Notes under the pieces: generated by a model | The model's database searches: none | The model's input: only the letters and a program-made list of their open reading frames with translations | What the model was told of the DNA's origin: nothing | In this document: in pieces, positions 32,641 through 42,594 of the stretch | Layout of the letters: the number at the start of each line of letters is the position of its first letter | Position numbering within the stretch: position 1 is the first letter of the stretch | Origin: Sagittula stellata E-37 | Lineage (GTDB): Bacteria; Pseudomonadota; Alphaproteobacteria; Rhodobacterales; Rhodobacteraceae | Length of the DNA stretch: 64,000 bases | Reading direction: 5' to 3' | NCBI RefSeq assembly: GCF_039724765.1 | Contig: NZ_CP155729.1 | Span: 1,612,001-1,676,000, forward strand | Program-made: the position numbers and the translations under genes

Positions 32641-34182
32641 ATGGACCTGATCGACGACGGCACGAACGGCAACACGCCGGAATTCTCGGTTTCCGAGCTT
32701 TCGGGCGCGGTGAAGCGCGTGATCGAAGGGGAGTTCGGTTTCGTCAGGGTGCGCGGCGAGGTGGGCCGCGTGTCGCGGCCGCGGTCGGGCCATGTGTATC
32801 TGGATCTCAAGGACGACCGGTCGGTGATTTCAGGGGTGATGTGGAAGGGCGTCGCATCGCGCTTGCAGACCCAGCCTGAAGAGGGGATGGAGGTGGTGGC
32901 CACTGGGCGGCTGACCACCTTCCCGGGGCAGTCGAAGTACCAGATCGTGCTCGAAGACATCCGTCCGGCGGGCGCGGGCGCCTTGATGGCGATGCTGGAA
33001 AAGCGCAAAGCGGCGCTGGCGGCAGAGGGGCTGTTCGACGCCGGGCGAAAGAAACCCTTGCCTTATCTTCCGGAGATCATCGGTGTCGTGACCTCTCCCT
33101 CGGGCGCGGTCATCCGTGATATCCTGCACCGCCTGCGTGACCGGTTCCCGCGCAAGGTGCTGATCTGGCCGGTGGCGGTGCAGGGCGCGGCCTGCGCGCC
33201 GGAGGTGGCCCGGGCCATCGAAGGGTTCAACCGCTTCCAGCCGGGTGGCACCCTGCCGCGACCGGACCTGCTGATCGTGGCGCGGGGCGGCGGATCCGTC
33301 GAGGATCTTTGGGGGTTCAACGAGGAGGTCGTCGCACGCGCGGCAGCCGCTTCGCACATTCCGTTGATTTCCGCGGTGGGGCACGAGACGGACACCACGC
33401 TGATCGATTTCGTTTCTGACCGGCGGGCGCCGACCCCGAGCGCCGCCGCGGAACTGGCGGTGCCCGTGCGGATGGAACTTGCGGCACAGATCCGGGACTT
33501 TGGCGCACGAATGACCCGCGCCATGGGGCTTCGGGTCGAGCATCGCGGGCAGCGGCTGCGCGATCTTGCCCGAGCGCTACCGCGCCCGGAGGAACTGGTC
33601 GAAGGACCTCGGCAACGGCTGGATGTCATGGGCGACCGACTGCCTGCGGCGCTGACCCGCGCTGTGGACCGACAGCGTTTGCGGTTGACGGAAACGGTCG
33701 GGTCGTTGCGGCCTGCGATCCTGCGCCGTGCCGTGTCAGTGGAACGCGGGAGGATGGACGAACGGTCCGCCCGCCTCGGGCCGGCACTGGCGCGGGCCGT
33801 AAAGGTGCGGCGGGACACGCTGGAGGCCCGGGCCGCACGCCTGTCCCCCCGCGCCATACTGCGCGACATCGGAACCGGGCGCGAACGGTTGGACCGGTTG
33901 TCCCAGCGACTGGATGCGGCGCAGGCGGCCCGCATCCAAGACACGCGCCAACGACTGGAGGCCCTTGCCCGCCTCGCAGAGACACTGTCGTATCGCGCCA
34001 CTCTGGAACGGGGCTTTGCCGTCGTCTGGTCGGACAGCGGGGTCGTCACCAGCCGCGCCGCCGCCGATGAGGCGACTGGGCTGGAAGTGGAATTCTCCGA
34101 CGGGCGCATGAAACTTGGCGGGGCGGCCCCCGCGCGCCGCAAGGCAAAACGGAAGCCACCGGAGCAAGGCAGCCTGTTCTGA
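32641..34182 (+). CDS. xseA: Exodeoxyribonuclease VII large subunit
   Basis: 513 residues from ATG 32641. An N-terminal OB-fold (about 15-110) has [28 protein letters not shown] and [21 protein letters not shown]. The catalytic domain has [40 protein letters not shown] and [29 protein letters not shown] long coiled-coil arm follows, and a typical [12 protein letters not shown] segment ends the protein. With XseB it degrades single-stranded DNA. xseB is not in the window. Confidence 0.96.
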   Translation: MDLIDDGTNGNTPEFSVSELSGAVKRVIEGEFGFVRVRGEVGRVSRPRSGHVYLDLKDDRSVISGVMWKGVASRLQTQPEEGMEVVATGRLTTFPGQSKYQIVLEDIRPAGAGALMAMLEKRKAALAAEGLFDAGRKKPLPYLPEIIGVVTSPSGAVIRDILHRLRDRFPRKVLIWPVAVQGAACAPEVARAIEGFNRFQPGGTLPRPDLLIVARGGGSVEDLWGFNEEVVARAAAASHIPLISAVGHETDTTLIDFVSDRRAPTPSAAAELAVPVRMELAAQIRDFGARMTRAMGLRVEHRGQRLRDLARALPRPEELVEGPRQRLDVMGDRLPAALTRAVDRQRLRLTETVGSLRPAILRRAVSVERGRMDERSARLGPALARAVKVRRDTLEARAARLSPRAILRDIGTGRERLDRLSQRLDAAQAARIQDTRQRLEALARLAETLSYRATLERGFAVVWSDSGVVTSRAAADEATGLEVEFSDGRMKLGGAAPARRKAKRKPPEQGSLF

Positions 34183-34229
34183 GCGTTGCGCCGGCCTTAA
34201 CCTCCTGCCACGTCACGCTTTCAGCGCAT

Positions 34230-34263
34230 GGAAGCCCTGCTCATAGAAGGGTTTCCTTTTCTT
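34230..34263 (+). terminator. Rho-independent terminator of xseA
   Basis: Nine-bp stem GGAAGCCCT / AGGGTTTCC with one G-U pair, followed by TTTTCTT. It lies 48 bases after the xseA stop and 56 bases before the phaR start. Confidence 0.82.
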
Positions 34264-34318
34264 CTGCGCTCGCATAGGCTTTGCTGCATCGCTGCATTTT
34301 CCGGAGGAGGGGGAACCC

Positions 34319-34864
34319 GTGGCCGAGACCCAAAAACCGCTTTTGATCAAGCGTTACGCCAGTCGGCGCCTGTACAATACCGAGACCTCCGACTACGTGA
34401 CGCTGGAGGATATCGCTGGGTTCATTCGTGATGGGCGGGACGTGCAGATCGTCGACCTGAAGTCAGGCGATGACCTCACCCGGCAGTACCTTCTGCAGAT
34501 CGTTGCAGAGCATGAAAGCAAGGGCGAGTCCGTTCTGCCGATCAACGTGCTGACCGATCTGGTGCGCAGCTACACGACGCAGGCCACCAGTTCGGTCCCG
34601 CAGTTCCTTGCCCAGACCTTCGAGATGTTTCGCGACAGCCAGTCCAAGTGGGTGGAGAACATGGGCAACATGAACCCGTCCATGGCCAAGAGCCTTGAGG
34701 CAATGCAGGCGCAGCAGGAGGCATTCCTGAAAGCGATGACAGGCGGGGTCGCCGGTTCCACCGGTCCGACGATGGAAACGCCGGCCAATGGTGGCGACGA
34801 TCTGGACGACATAAAGAAACAGCTGGCGGAACTGCAGAAGAAGCTGTCGAAGCTGGACAAGTAA
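34319..34864 (+). CDS. phaR: Polyhydroxyalkanoate synthesis repressor PhaR
   Basis: 181 residues from GTG 34319, preceded by GGAGGAGGGGG. The N-terminal DNA-binding domain has PLLIKRYASRRLYNTETSDYVTLEDIAGFIRDG, then the PHB accumulation regulatory domain LTRQYLLQIVAEHESKGESVLPINVLTDLVRSY. The C-terminal part is helical and ends in a Lys/Leu coiled coil. PhaR binds PHA granules and represses phasin and granule-associated genes. Other pha genes are not in the window. Confidence 0.96.
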   Translation: MAETQKPLLIKRYASRRLYNTETSDYVTLEDIAGFIRDGRDVQIVDLKSGDDLTRQYLLQIVAEHESKGESVLPINVLTDLVRSYTTQATSSVPQFLAQTFEMFRDSQSKWVENMGNMNPSMAKSLEAMQAQQEAFLKAMTGGVAGSTGPTMETPANGGDDLDDIKKQLAELQKKLSKLDK

Positions 34865-34879
34865 AGCGGTGTTCCATCG

Positions 34880-34914
34880 AAGGCGCGCCTGCCGGGATGA
34901 CCGGTGCGCGCCTT
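34880..34914 (+). terminator. Rho-independent terminator of phaR
   Basis: Stem AAGGCGCGC (34880-34888) / GCGCGCCTT (34906-34914), extended inward by GCCGG/CCGG pairing and followed by TGTTATT. It lies 16 bases past the stop. Confidence 0.85.
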
Positions 34915-34939
34915 TGTTATTCCTATAGGCCTCGAATGA

Positions 34940-36154
34940 TCAGGTGCCGTAGGCCAGTTGGTCGCCCATGACGCTTTCGGCGGCTTGGATCAACACGGCG
35001 GCGACTGCATCGCAGTCTTCCGGTGTCAGGCGCGCCGGCAGTCGGGTATCGCAGGCGCACATCAACATGGCGCGGGTCCGGGGCAGATCGGGCATCTCCG
35101 GCAAGAACTTCCAGTTCCAGTAGGCGCGGGCGTTGTCCGTGCTGAGCCCAAAGACCTGAACCTTCACGCCATTGCTTGCCGCCATCGAGACGAAGTCGCG
35201 CGTCTGTGCCTCGTCCATTCCGACGACGTTGAACTGAAGCGAGTCCGGGGCCCGCATCTCCGGCTCGAGACGGGCCGGGACATGCAGCCAGGGCGAGGCG
35301 TCGATCTGCGTGGCCACCCGATCATGGTTGCGTCGCCCGTCGGTCACTCGGCGCGCGATATGGGGAATTTGAGGACGGATCACCGCAGCCGAGAGGTTCG
35401 ACATGCGCAGATTGTAAAGCGGCAGGCGGTTCTGCCAGCGGTCAAAAGCGGCCCCAAGCTCGGCAGTGTTGTCGCCGGGGCGCAGGTGTTTCTGCCACAT
35501 GTGTTCGTAAGCGCCGGAAAGGATCACGGCGCGGGCCACAATCTCCGCGTCGTCGGTGATCAGGATGCCGCCCTCGCCGGCGTTCAGCAGTTTGTAGGAC
35601 TGGAAGCTGAAGCAGCCGATCCGGCCGATGGTGCCGATCTTGCGACCGTGCCAAGTGGTGCCCAGCGAATGCGCTGCGTCCTCGATGACCGGGATGCCCT
35701 TCGCGTCGCAGAGCGCCATGATCGCATCCATGTCGGAGGTGTGCCCCCGCATGTGGGAAACGATGACCGCTGAAACGCTGTCCAGCTTGGCCGCGAAGTC
35801 ATCCAAGTCGATGCGGTAGTTGTCACCGCATTCGCAGAGCACCGGGATGAGGTCGGCGTGGATGATGGAAGATGGCACGGCGGCGAAGGTAAAGCCCGGG
35901 ATCAGTACGCGCGCGTCGCGTGGCAGACCCAGCGCCTTCAGCGACAGGAACAGTGCGGCCGAGCACGAGGACACTGCCAAAGCGTATTTCACGCCCATTT
36001 CGGCGGCGAATTCCCGTTCCAGCAGGGCAACGGGCGCGTCCTGAGGCGCGGTGTAACGGAACAGGTCGCCGGATTGCAGCAGGCGGTCGATCTCGGCGCG
36101 GGCCTCGGGCGGGATCGGCTCTGCGTCATGCATGTTCGGAAGCACGGTTTTCAA
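34940..36154 (-). CDS. DegT/DnrJ/EryC1/StrS-type PLP-dependent aminotransferase
   Basis: 404 residues from TTG 36154, which has AAGGA five bases upstream; the first ATG (36133) has no ribosome site. Family features: LEREFAAEMGVKYALAVSSCSAALFLSLKAL, IPGFTFAAVPSSI, HMRGHTSDMDAIM, VIEDAAHSLGTTW and the PLP lysine in FSFQSYKLLNAGEGG. Such enzymes usually aminate keto-sugars, but here the neighbours are amine-catabolism genes and not sugar nucleotide genes, so an amine or amino acid transaminase role is possible. There is a 120-base gap to the FAD oxidase upstream. Confidence 0.88.
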   Translation of the reverse strand: MKTVLPNMHDAEPIPPEARAEIDRLLQSGDLFRYTAPQDAPVALLEREFAAEMGVKYALAVSSCSAALFLSLKALGLPRDARVLIPGFTFAAVPSSIIHADLIPVLCECGDNYRIDLDDFAAKLDSVSAVIVSHMRGHTSDMDAIMALCDAKGIPVIEDAAHSLGTTWHGRKIGTIGRIGCFSFQSYKLLNAGEGGILITDDAEIVARAVILSGAYEHMWQKHLRPGDNTAELGAAFDRWQNRLPLYNLRMSNLSAAVIRPQIPHIARRVTDGRRNHDRVATQIDASPWLHVPARLEPEMRAPDSLQFNVVGMDEAQTRDFVSMAASNGVKVQVFGLSTDNARAYWNWKFLPEMPDLPRTRAMLMCACDTRLPARLTPEDCDAVAAVLIQAAESVMGDQLAYGT

Positions 36155-36274
36155 ATTCCTTAAGATCCGTTTTCGGAAATGTAAAACAAGCCGCCGCGCA
36201 GCGCAAAGGGTCTTTGCGCCGCAGGACGCGACGGTCAGGGATTTTGTGGCCTATGGGTGACGGGACTGAAGGTG

Positions 36275-37576
36275 TCAGATGCCCAGCCGGTCGCGCAGAG
36301 AAAACCATGTCATCGCCAGCACCAACAGCGGAGAACGAAAGGCGCCGCCGCCCGGGAAGACCGGCGTGGGCAGGCGCGCGAAGGTGTCGAACCCCTCCGA
36401 CTGGCCGCGCACCGCCTCTGCAAGAAGGCGGCCAGCCTGCACCGCGTTGCCGACGCCGTGCCCGGAATAGCCAGAGGCCGACAGCACGTTGGACCCCAGC
36501 CGTGCCAAGTGGGGCAGGCGTTTCATAGTGATCGCCAGAGTGCCGCCCCATGCGTGGGTCAGGGGCGCCTCCGCAAGGTGGGGGTAGATCTGCGAGAGGG
36601 GCTTGCGCACCGTGGCGCGGATGTCCTTCGGGAACCTGTAGCCGTAGCTTTCGCCGCCGCCGAACAGCAGGCGGCGATCTTCGGACAGGCGGAAATAGTT
36701 GACCACGAAGAGGTCGTCGGCGACGGCCACGTCGCGCGCCAGCACCTTCTTTGCCGCGTCCCCCAGCGGTTCGGTCGCGACGATGAAATTGTTGATCGGC
36801 ATGACCCGCGCGGCAACGTTGGTGTCTAGCCCGCCAAGGTAGCCTCCGGTGGCAAGGATCAGGTGGTCGGCCTCGACCCGTCCGGCCTCTGTCTGGACCG
36901 TGACGCGGGCGCCTTCCTTGATATGGTGCACCGCCGAACGTTCGAAGATGCGCGCCCCTGCGTCATCCGCCGCCCGGGCCAGCCCCAGCGCCAGCCGCAG
37001 AGGGTGCAGGTGCGCGGCCCCCATATCGAGCATACCGCCGCAATAGGCGGGCGAGGGGCAGACCGCGTGGAAAGCCTCCTTGTCCATCGCCTCGATCGGG
37101 TAGCCATAGCGGTCGCCCATGTGCGCGGCGTAGCGGTGGATCCAGTCGGCGGAGTCCGCCGAGGTTGCAGCCCAGGCCACGCCCGGTTTCAGTGCACAGT
37201 CGATGTCATGCCGTGCCACCAGATCCCGGACCAGCGCCTTGGCGTCCTCGCCAAGCTCCCAAAGGCGCCGCGCCTCGTCCGGCCCAACCATCTTTTCCAG
37301 GGTGAACTGGTCCTGCCTTTGGCCGGAGCCCAATTGTCCACCGTTCCGTCCCGATGCGCCGAAGCCCACGCGATGCGCCTCGACCAGCACCACGTCGAGA
37401 CCGGCTTCGGCGAGGTGCAGGGCGGCCGACAAGCCCGTGTAGCCGCCGCCCACCACGCAGACGTCCGCCTTGACGGTGCCCTGGAGCACGGGGAATGGCG
37501 GCAGAGGGTCCGCCGTCTCGGCGTACCAGCTTTGCGGGTATTCACCGCGGCGGTCGTTTGAAAACAACAGGTTCAC
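36275..37576 (-). CDS. puuB: FAD-dependent oxidoreductase, gamma-glutamylputrescine oxidase (PuuB/OrdL) type
   Basis: 433 residues of the DAO family, from GTG 37576, preceded by GGAGG. FAD motif DVCVVGGGYTGLSAALHLAEAG (about 39-60), then VEAHRVGFGASGRNGGQLGSGQRQDQ, the PuuB-like segment, and the C-terminal ASGYSGHGVGNAVQAGRLLAE. PuuB oxidises gamma-glutamyl-putrescine to the aldehyde. It lies downstream of two PuuA-like ligases on the same strand, which supports the assignment. Symbol is by family; the exact amine is unproven. Confidence 0.88.
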   Translation of the reverse strand: MNLLFSNDRRGEYPQSWYAETADPLPPFPVLQGTVKADVCVVGGGYTGLSAALHLAEAGLDVVLVEAHRVGFGASGRNGGQLGSGQRQDQFTLEKMVGPDEARRLWELGEDAKALVRDLVARHDIDCALKPGVAWAATSADSADWIHRYAAHMGDRYGYPIEAMDKEAFHAVCPSPAYCGGMLDMGAAHLHPLRLALGLARAADDAGARIFERSAVHHIKEGARVTVQTEAGRVEADHLILATGGYLGGLDTNVAARVMPINNFIVATEPLGDAAKKVLARDVAVADDLFVVNYFRLSEDRRLLFGGGESYGYRFPKDIRATVRKPLSQIYPHLAEAPLTHAWGGTLAITMKRLPHLARLGSNVLSASGYSGHGVGNAVQAGRLLAEAVRGQSEGFDTFARLPTPVFPGGGAFRSPLLVLAMTWFSLRDRLGI

Positions 37577-37673
37577 GGGACCTCCACATGTCTTTGGCCA
37601 AAGGTCGGATGGCTGCGCGCCGTGATGCGCCGGGTTCCAGGCGCGGCAGTGGACAGCGCGCCCGCGACAGGGG

Positions 37674-39032
37674 TCATACGTTCAGGAGCAGGTGTTCCCG
37701 TTCCCACGGAGAGATCACCTGCAGGAATTCCTCGTATTCCGCCCGCTTGACGATCCCGTATACCCGGCAGAACTCCGGCCCGAGCACTTGGTGCAGGGCG
37801 TGGGCCTCCTCGAACAGTTCCAGCGCCTGTCCCAGCACCTGCGGGAAATCGCCGTCGCCCTCGTAGGCATCGCCCATGAACTCGTCCGAAGGCTCCAACT
37901 CGGCCACCAGACCGAGGTAACCGCAGGCCAGCGAAGCCGCGATCCCCAGGTAGGGGTTGCAGTCCATGCCCGCGACGCGGTTCTCCACCCGGCGCGCGTC
38001 GGGCGAGGCCAGCGGCACGCGGATACCCGTCGTCCGGTTGTCGCGGCCCCATTCGAGGTTGATAGGCGCCGCGTGGTCCTTCACATACCGGCGGTAGCTG
38101 TTCACGTAGGGCGCCATCACCGCGATGGCCGTCGGCATGTGCCGCTGGAGTCCACCGATGAAGTGGCGGAACATCGCGGTCTCTTCTCCCTCCGGCCCTG
38201 CAAACACGTTCTGGCCGGTCTTCAGGTCCAGCACCGAATGGTGGATGTGCATGGCAGAGCCGGGTTCGTCCGCGATCGGTTTGGCCATGAAGGTGGCAAA
38301 GCAGTCGTGCCGCAACGCGGCTTCCCGGATCAGGCGTTTGAAGTAAAAGACCTCGTCCGCCAGCCGGACCGGGCTCCCGTGCCGCAGGTTGATCTCGAGC
38401 TGTCCAGCGCCGCCTTCCTGCGTGATGCCGTCGATCTCGAAGCCCTGCGCCTCGGCAAAGTCGTAGATGTCGTCGATCACCGGGCCGAATTCATCCACCG
38501 CGGTCATCGAATAGGCCTGGCGCGCCGCCGCCGGACGGCCCGAACGGCCCATCATCGGCTTGATGTCATGCGCCGGGTCGATGTTGCGCGCGACGAGGAA
38601 GAACTCCATCTCCGGCGCCACGACAGGTGTCCAGCCCTTCTCTTCGTACATCGCCACGACCCGCTTCAGCACGTTGCGCGGCGAAAAGGGGATCGGCTCT
38701 CCATGCCTGTCGAAGGCGTCGTGAATGACCTGCAACGTCCAGTCGCCCGTCCAGGGCGCGGCCGTCGCGGTGGTCATATCCGGTTTCAGGATCATGTCCC
38801 GTTCGATGAAACCGTCGTCGCCAGCCGCTTCGCCCCAGTCGCCGGTGATCGTCTGGTAGAAGATCGAGTCCGGCAGGTGGAAGTGCTTCTGACGGGCGAA
38901 TTTCGAGGCTGGCACCGCCTTGCCGCGCGCAATGCCCGGCAGGTCGGAGATGATGCACTCCACCTCGTCCAGCCGCCGTTGCGCAAGGTAGTCCCGTGCC
39001 GCCTCCGGCAGGTCGTCCTCGAATCCGCTCAT
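37674..39032 (-). CDS. puuA: Glutamine synthetase family protein (gamma-glutamylputrescine synthetase type), copy 1
   Basis: 452 residues from ATG 39032, which overlaps the stop of the amidotransferase gene (ATGA). GS active-site segments: VAPEMEFFLVARN, GQLEINLRHG, MHIHHSVLDL, VNSYRRYV, RDNRTTGIRVPL and RRVENRVAGMDCNPYLG. PuuA ligates glutamate to putrescine to protect the amino group before oxidation. It pairs with a second, diverged GS-like gene two genes upstream, suggesting two amine substrates or a heteromer. Confidence 0.9.
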   Translation of the reverse strand: MSGFEDDLPEAARDYLAQRRLDEVECIISDLPGIARGKAVPASKFARQKHFHLPDSIFYQTITGDWGEAAGDDGFIERDMILKPDMTTATAAPWTGDWTLQVIHDAFDRHGEPIPFSPRNVLKRVVAMYEEKGWTPVVAPEMEFFLVARNIDPAHDIKPMMGRSGRPAAARQAYSMTAVDEFGPVIDDIYDFAEAQGFEIDGITQEGGAGQLEINLRHGSPVRLADEVFYFKRLIREAALRHDCFATFMAKPIADEPGSAMHIHHSVLDLKTGQNVFAGPEGEETAMFRHFIGGLQRHMPTAIAVMAPYVNSYRRYVKDHAAPINLEWGRDNRTTGIRVPLASPDARRVENRVAGMDCNPYLGIAASLACGYLGLVAELEPSDEFMGDAYEGDGDFPQVLGQALELFEEAHALHQVLGPEFCRVYGIVKRAEYEEFLQVISPWEREHLLLNV

Positions 39033-39712
39033 GAAATCGTCCTTTCCCGGAAGAACCGCGCGAACATCTCGGCGATCTCTCCGCTGTCGAGGGGCGTCCC
39101 CAGTTTCGCTGCAGCCGCCGCCAGAGTGTCGTCCGGCACCACGCCGGGGCCGCGTTTTTCGATCAGGGCGCGGGTGTAGGCGTCGCCGAACTCCGGATGG
39201 GGCTGCACGCTCAGCGCCTTGCCGGGATACAGCAGGGCGGCATGTGTGCAGAAATCGCTGGACGCGATGGTTTCGGCTCCGGCGGGGGGCGTGATGACCT
39301 GGTCCTGATGGTAGGCGTGGATCACCTTGTCGCCACTCGGGAAGCGGTAGGTGACGGGTCCGATGGACCACCCGCCCTTGAATTTCTCGACGTGCCCGCC
39401 AAGCGCCTGCGCGATGGCCTGATGGCCGAAACAGACGCCGACCATGGGCTTGTCGGCGGCAATGGCGTCACGGATGAACTGCATCAGCGGTTCCATCCAC
39501 GGATGGTCTTCGTAGACCCCATGCCGCGAGCCGGTGATCAGCCAGCCGTCGGCATCCTCGACGCTTTCCGGAAAGACGCCATCGACGACCGACCAGCTTT
39601 CGAAGTCGAAGCCGTAGGGTTTCAACATACGGACGAAAAATCCCGGGTATTCGCCGAACTCGGAGACGAGATCAGCAGGAACAGGGCCGGTTTGCAGAAT
39701 ACCGATCTTCAT
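39029..39712 (-). CDS. Class I glutamine amidotransferase-like protein
   Basis: 227 residues of the class I GATase fold: nucleophile Cys in MVGVCFGHQAIAQALGG (about 92-108), His/Glu in LSVQPHPEFGDAY. It is a stand-alone domain like GMP-synthase-type amidotransferases and unlike the PuuD peptidase in exact motifs. In this operon, overlapping copy 1 of puuA, it may hydrolyse a gamma-glutamyl bond to release the product of the pathway. That role is inferred from position. Confidence 0.85.
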   Translation of the reverse strand: MKIGILQTGPVPADLVSEFGEYPGFFVRMLKPYGFDFESWSVVDGVFPESVEDADGWLITGSRHGVYEDHPWMEPLMQFIRDAIAADKPMVGVCFGHQAIAQALGGHVEKFKGGWSIGPVTYRFPSGDKVIHAYHQDQVITPPAGAETIASSDFCTHAALLYPGKALSVQPHPEFGDAYTRALIEKRGPGVVPDDTLAAAAAKLGTPLDSGEIAEMFARFFRERTIS

Positions 39713-39782
39713 GGATCACCACGGTTTGTCGGGACGTTATGCGTCTCGGCGCCGCACCGCAAGGGGGCGCGCAGAGGCGGGT

Positions 39783-41129
39783 TCAGACGGTGTCGAGGTA
39801 GATGTCGACGCGCTCCTGCTCGGTCAGGTCTTCCATGTCGCGGCTTTCCTGGCGTTTGAGCATGACGATGTTGCGGATCATCTCGCGCGGGAAGATGCGC
39901 GGCAGGACGGTGCTTTTTTCGAAGGCGTCGATGGCGCTGTCCCAGTCGCGTGGGATCGAAGGCAGGTCCTGCGCATAGGCGTTGCCGGTGATCGGGGCCG
40001 GCGGCAGCTCGCCGTCCTCGATCCCCATCAGCGCCGCGCCGAGGATCGCAGCCAGGGCGAGGTAGGGGTTCACGTCGCCGCCGGAGACGCGATGTTCGAT
40101 ACGGCGCGCGGCCGGACTGCCCGAGGGCACCCGGATCGCCACGGTGCGGTTCTCGTAGGCCCAGGACAGGGCCGCGGGCGCATGCGCACCCGGCACGAAC
40201 CGTTCGTAACTGTTGAGGTGCGGGGCATAGATCAGCGTGCTGTCGTGCAGCGCCTTCAGGCAGCCGGCGATGGCATGGTGCAGGACATCCGTCCCCTCGG
40301 GCCCGCCGTTGTCGAAGATGTTCCTCCCGTCCTTGTCCAGCACCGAGAAATGCGCGTGCATCCCCGAGCCGGCATAGTCGGCATAGGGTTTCGCCATGAA
40401 GGAGGCGGCGAAACCATGTTTGCGGGCGAGGCCTTTCACCAGCGTCTTGAACAGCCATGCGTCGTCCGCCGCCTTGAGGCCATCCTCCTGGTGCAGCAGG
40501 TTCACCTCGAACTGGCCCAGACCGGCCTCCGAGATCATCGTGTCCGCAGGGATGTCCATCATCTCGCAGGCTTCGTAGAGATCGGTAAAGAAGGTATCGA
40601 AGGCGTCGAGGGCCCGGATCGACAGGACCTCGGCCATGTCGCGCCGCTTGCCCGAGCGGGGCGATACCGGCACGCGAAGTGTGCGCCCGCTGTCGTCGAT
40701 CAGGTAGAATTCCAGTTCCACCGCGCTGACCGGCGTCAGGCCACGCTCGGCATAGCGTTGCAGGATCGCGTTGAGCACGTGACGCGGGTCCCCGTCGTAG
40801 GGACGCCCGTCCTCGTGGAACATCCACAGCGGTATCATGGCCGAGGGCGCCTCCAGCCATGGCATGGGCACGAAGCCGCGTTCCGTCGGGAACAGTGTGG
40901 CGTCGCGGTCTCCTGAATCCAAGACGAGAGGGCTGTCCTCGATGTCCTCGCCCCAGATGTCGACGGACAGGGCGGAATACGGAAAGCGCGTTCCCTCCGA
41001 CAGGAGCTTGACGGCGGAAGGAATGGGCATCCGCTTGCCGCGTGCTACGCCGTTAAGGTCGCATGCTGCGGCTCGGATGGTACGGATCTGCGGGCGCTCG
41101 TGCAGCCAGGAGGCAGCGGGGGCGGGCAT
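39783..41129 (-). CDS. Glutamine synthetase family protein (PuuA-like), copy 2
   Basis: 448 residues. Active-site segments SAVELEFYLIDD, GQFEVNLLHQ, MHAHFSVLDKD, LNSYERFVPG, ENRTVAIRVPSG and RRIEHRVSGGDVNPYLA are intact. It shares layout with copy 1 but differs throughout, so the two are old paralogues rather than a recent duplication. The 70-base gap to the amidotransferase fits one operon. It likely ligates glutamate to a second amine. Confidence 0.88.
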   Translation of the reverse strand: MPAPAASWLHERPQIRTIRAAACDLNGVARGKRMPIPSAVKLLSEGTRFPYSALSVDIWGEDIEDSPLVLDSGDRDATLFPTERGFVPMPWLEAPSAMIPLWMFHEDGRPYDGDPRHVLNAILQRYAERGLTPVSAVELEFYLIDDSGRTLRVPVSPRSGKRRDMAEVLSIRALDAFDTFFTDLYEACEMMDIPADTMISEAGLGQFEVNLLHQEDGLKAADDAWLFKTLVKGLARKHGFAASFMAKPYADYAGSGMHAHFSVLDKDGRNIFDNGGPEGTDVLHHAIAGCLKALHDSTLIYAPHLNSYERFVPGAHAPAALSWAYENRTVAIRVPSGSPAARRIEHRVSGGDVNPYLALAAILGAALMGIEDGELPPAPITGNAYAQDLPSIPRDWDSAIDAFEKSTVLPRIFPREMIRNIVMLKRQESRDMEDLTEQERVDIYLDTV

Positions 41130-41197
41130 TGTGGGCCTCGTTATCGTTTTTTGATCAAATTACTGATAACGAGAAGCAGCCCTCTTTGACAAGGCCG

Positions 41198-41401
41198 CTA
41201 CTGTGTCTCGACGCCGGAAAAGAGGAGCGCCGACGCAAATTCGACCGGAAGCAGCAGCAGACCGATGACTGTAAAGAACATTCGGCGGCGTCCGACGCGC
41301 GTCATGTTCTGATAGCCAGTGGAGGATTGCATCGCGAGGTATGTCAAAATGATCAGTGCCATTCTCACGGCGAACAAGGCTAGGACGAGTGTGACTGTCA
41401 T
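41198..41401 (-). CDS. Small two-helix membrane protein, unknown function
   Basis: 67 residues from ATG 41401 with GGAG about nine bases upstream. Two hydrophobic helices, VTLVLALFAVRMALIILTYLA and MFFTVIGLLLLPVEFASALLF, are separated by a basic loop (TRVGRRR). It lies between the puuA-like genes and the ABC permease genes on the same strand. I do not recognise the family. A small accessory membrane protein is plausible. Confidence 0.55.
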   Translation of the reverse strand: MTVTLVLALFAVRMALIILTYLAMQSSTGYQNMTRVGRRRMFFTVIGLLLLPVEFASALLFSGVETQ

Positions 41402-41717
41402 TGCCGGGGCTCCATTCAGGTTGTTCGGCGTCTTTCGTATCGGCCTTATGAGACATAGTTGACGAAGCCACGGACACTGCAAGTGCTGGGCGCCGGGCAG
41501 CAATACCGATTGCCCGGTTCAATGGCAGTCGGACTTCGGACGCAAAGAAATCATGCGTCCTGATAAGGGACAAACCAGAGCCCAAGCCGTCCTGCGCCGG
41601 GAACCCGACGAGGCTTCCTACCAATATGAGTTGAATTCGCCGTAATTTGCACACGTTATGCGGGCATAAGTTTCACGGAACCGAGACATGCGCGGATCCC
41701 TGCCAGACGGTCGCGTG
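41402..41717. other. Intergenic region upstream of the small membrane protein
   Basis: 316 bases with no gene that I can support. Short inverted repeats are present but no T-tract terminator or convincing promoter. Confidence 0.4.
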
Positions 41718-42527
41718 TCAGCGCAGGAGGATCTGGGGTTTCAGCCGCAACCTCGGACGTACCGTGCTTGGCAAGTGGCGGTTCAACCTCCGGTTCACGA
41801 GCCCGAACACCGAGATGATCGCGAGCGTGACAAGGATGAAGAAGCCGGCGAGGATGGGGTACGGGACAAAGGGATTGAACGTCTTGTCCGCGAAATACTG
41901 CGCGTAATACAGCGCATCGCCACCCTGCTGGCGTGCCGGGAAACCCGAAAAGAAGACCAGCGTGGTTGCGTGGAACAGGAAGATCGCCTCGTTGGTGTAG
42001 GCGGGCCATGCCAGCCGCAGCATCGTCGGCCAGGTGATCTTGCGGAACTTCGCCCACCCAGCAAAGCCGTATGCATCGGCGGCCTCCAGATCGCCCTTGG
42101 GCACCGACAGCAGGGCGCCGTAGAAGATCTCTCCGGAATAGGCGGCGGTGTTCAGGAACAGCACGATCAGCGCGCCGAGCCATGCGGAGGTGAAAGGATC
42201 GAAGAACGGATAGACCGACTTCAGCGACTGGAAGGTGAAGTAGGCAAAGAAGAACTGGATGAACAGCGGGCTGCCCCGGAAGACGAAGATGAACCACTCT
42301 GCCGGTTTGCGCAGCCACGGGCGGACGGACGCCTTGCCAAGCGCCAGCGCCGTCGCAAGGAAGAAGCCGGTCATCAGCGCAAGCAGCCCGAAGTACACGT
42401 TCCAGATCATCCCGGACCCGATCAGAACGACCTGCTTGCACAGGGTGAAATCGTCGCGCGGCAAAAGCCGTTCGCCATATCCCAGCGACCGGAAAGCGTA
42501 CATCTGAACCGTGTCCCAGCAGCTCAT
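41718..42527 (-). CDS. Polar amino acid ABC transporter permease (HisM/GlnP type), second subunit
   Basis: 269 residues with five to six helices and the permease EAA loop: EIFYGALLSVPKGDLEAADAYGFAGWAKFRKITWPTMLRLAWP. VFRGSPLFIQFFF is the family signature. AGGAG precedes ATG 42527. It follows its partner permease by 67 bases and belongs to the four-gene transporter operon. The substrate is an amino acid or opine-like amine; context suggests one feeding the gamma-glutamylation genes downstream. Confidence 0.92.
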   Translation of the reverse strand: MSCWDTVQMYAFRSLGYGERLLPRDDFTLCKQVVLIGSGMIWNVYFGLLALMTGFFLATALALGKASVRPWLRKPAEWFIFVFRGSPLFIQFFFAYFTFQSLKSVYPFFDPFTSAWLGALIVLFLNTAAYSGEIFYGALLSVPKGDLEAADAYGFAGWAKFRKITWPTMLRLAWPAYTNEAIFLFHATTLVFFSGFPARQQGGDALYYAQYFADKTFNPFVPYPILAGFFILVTLAIISVFGLVNRRLNRHLPSTVRPRLRLKPQILLR

Positions 42528-42594
42528 GCGCTGTACTCCTGCGGTCGCGCAGGCATGGTCGGATGGGGCGAAATGCGGGGCACCGTCAAATTCA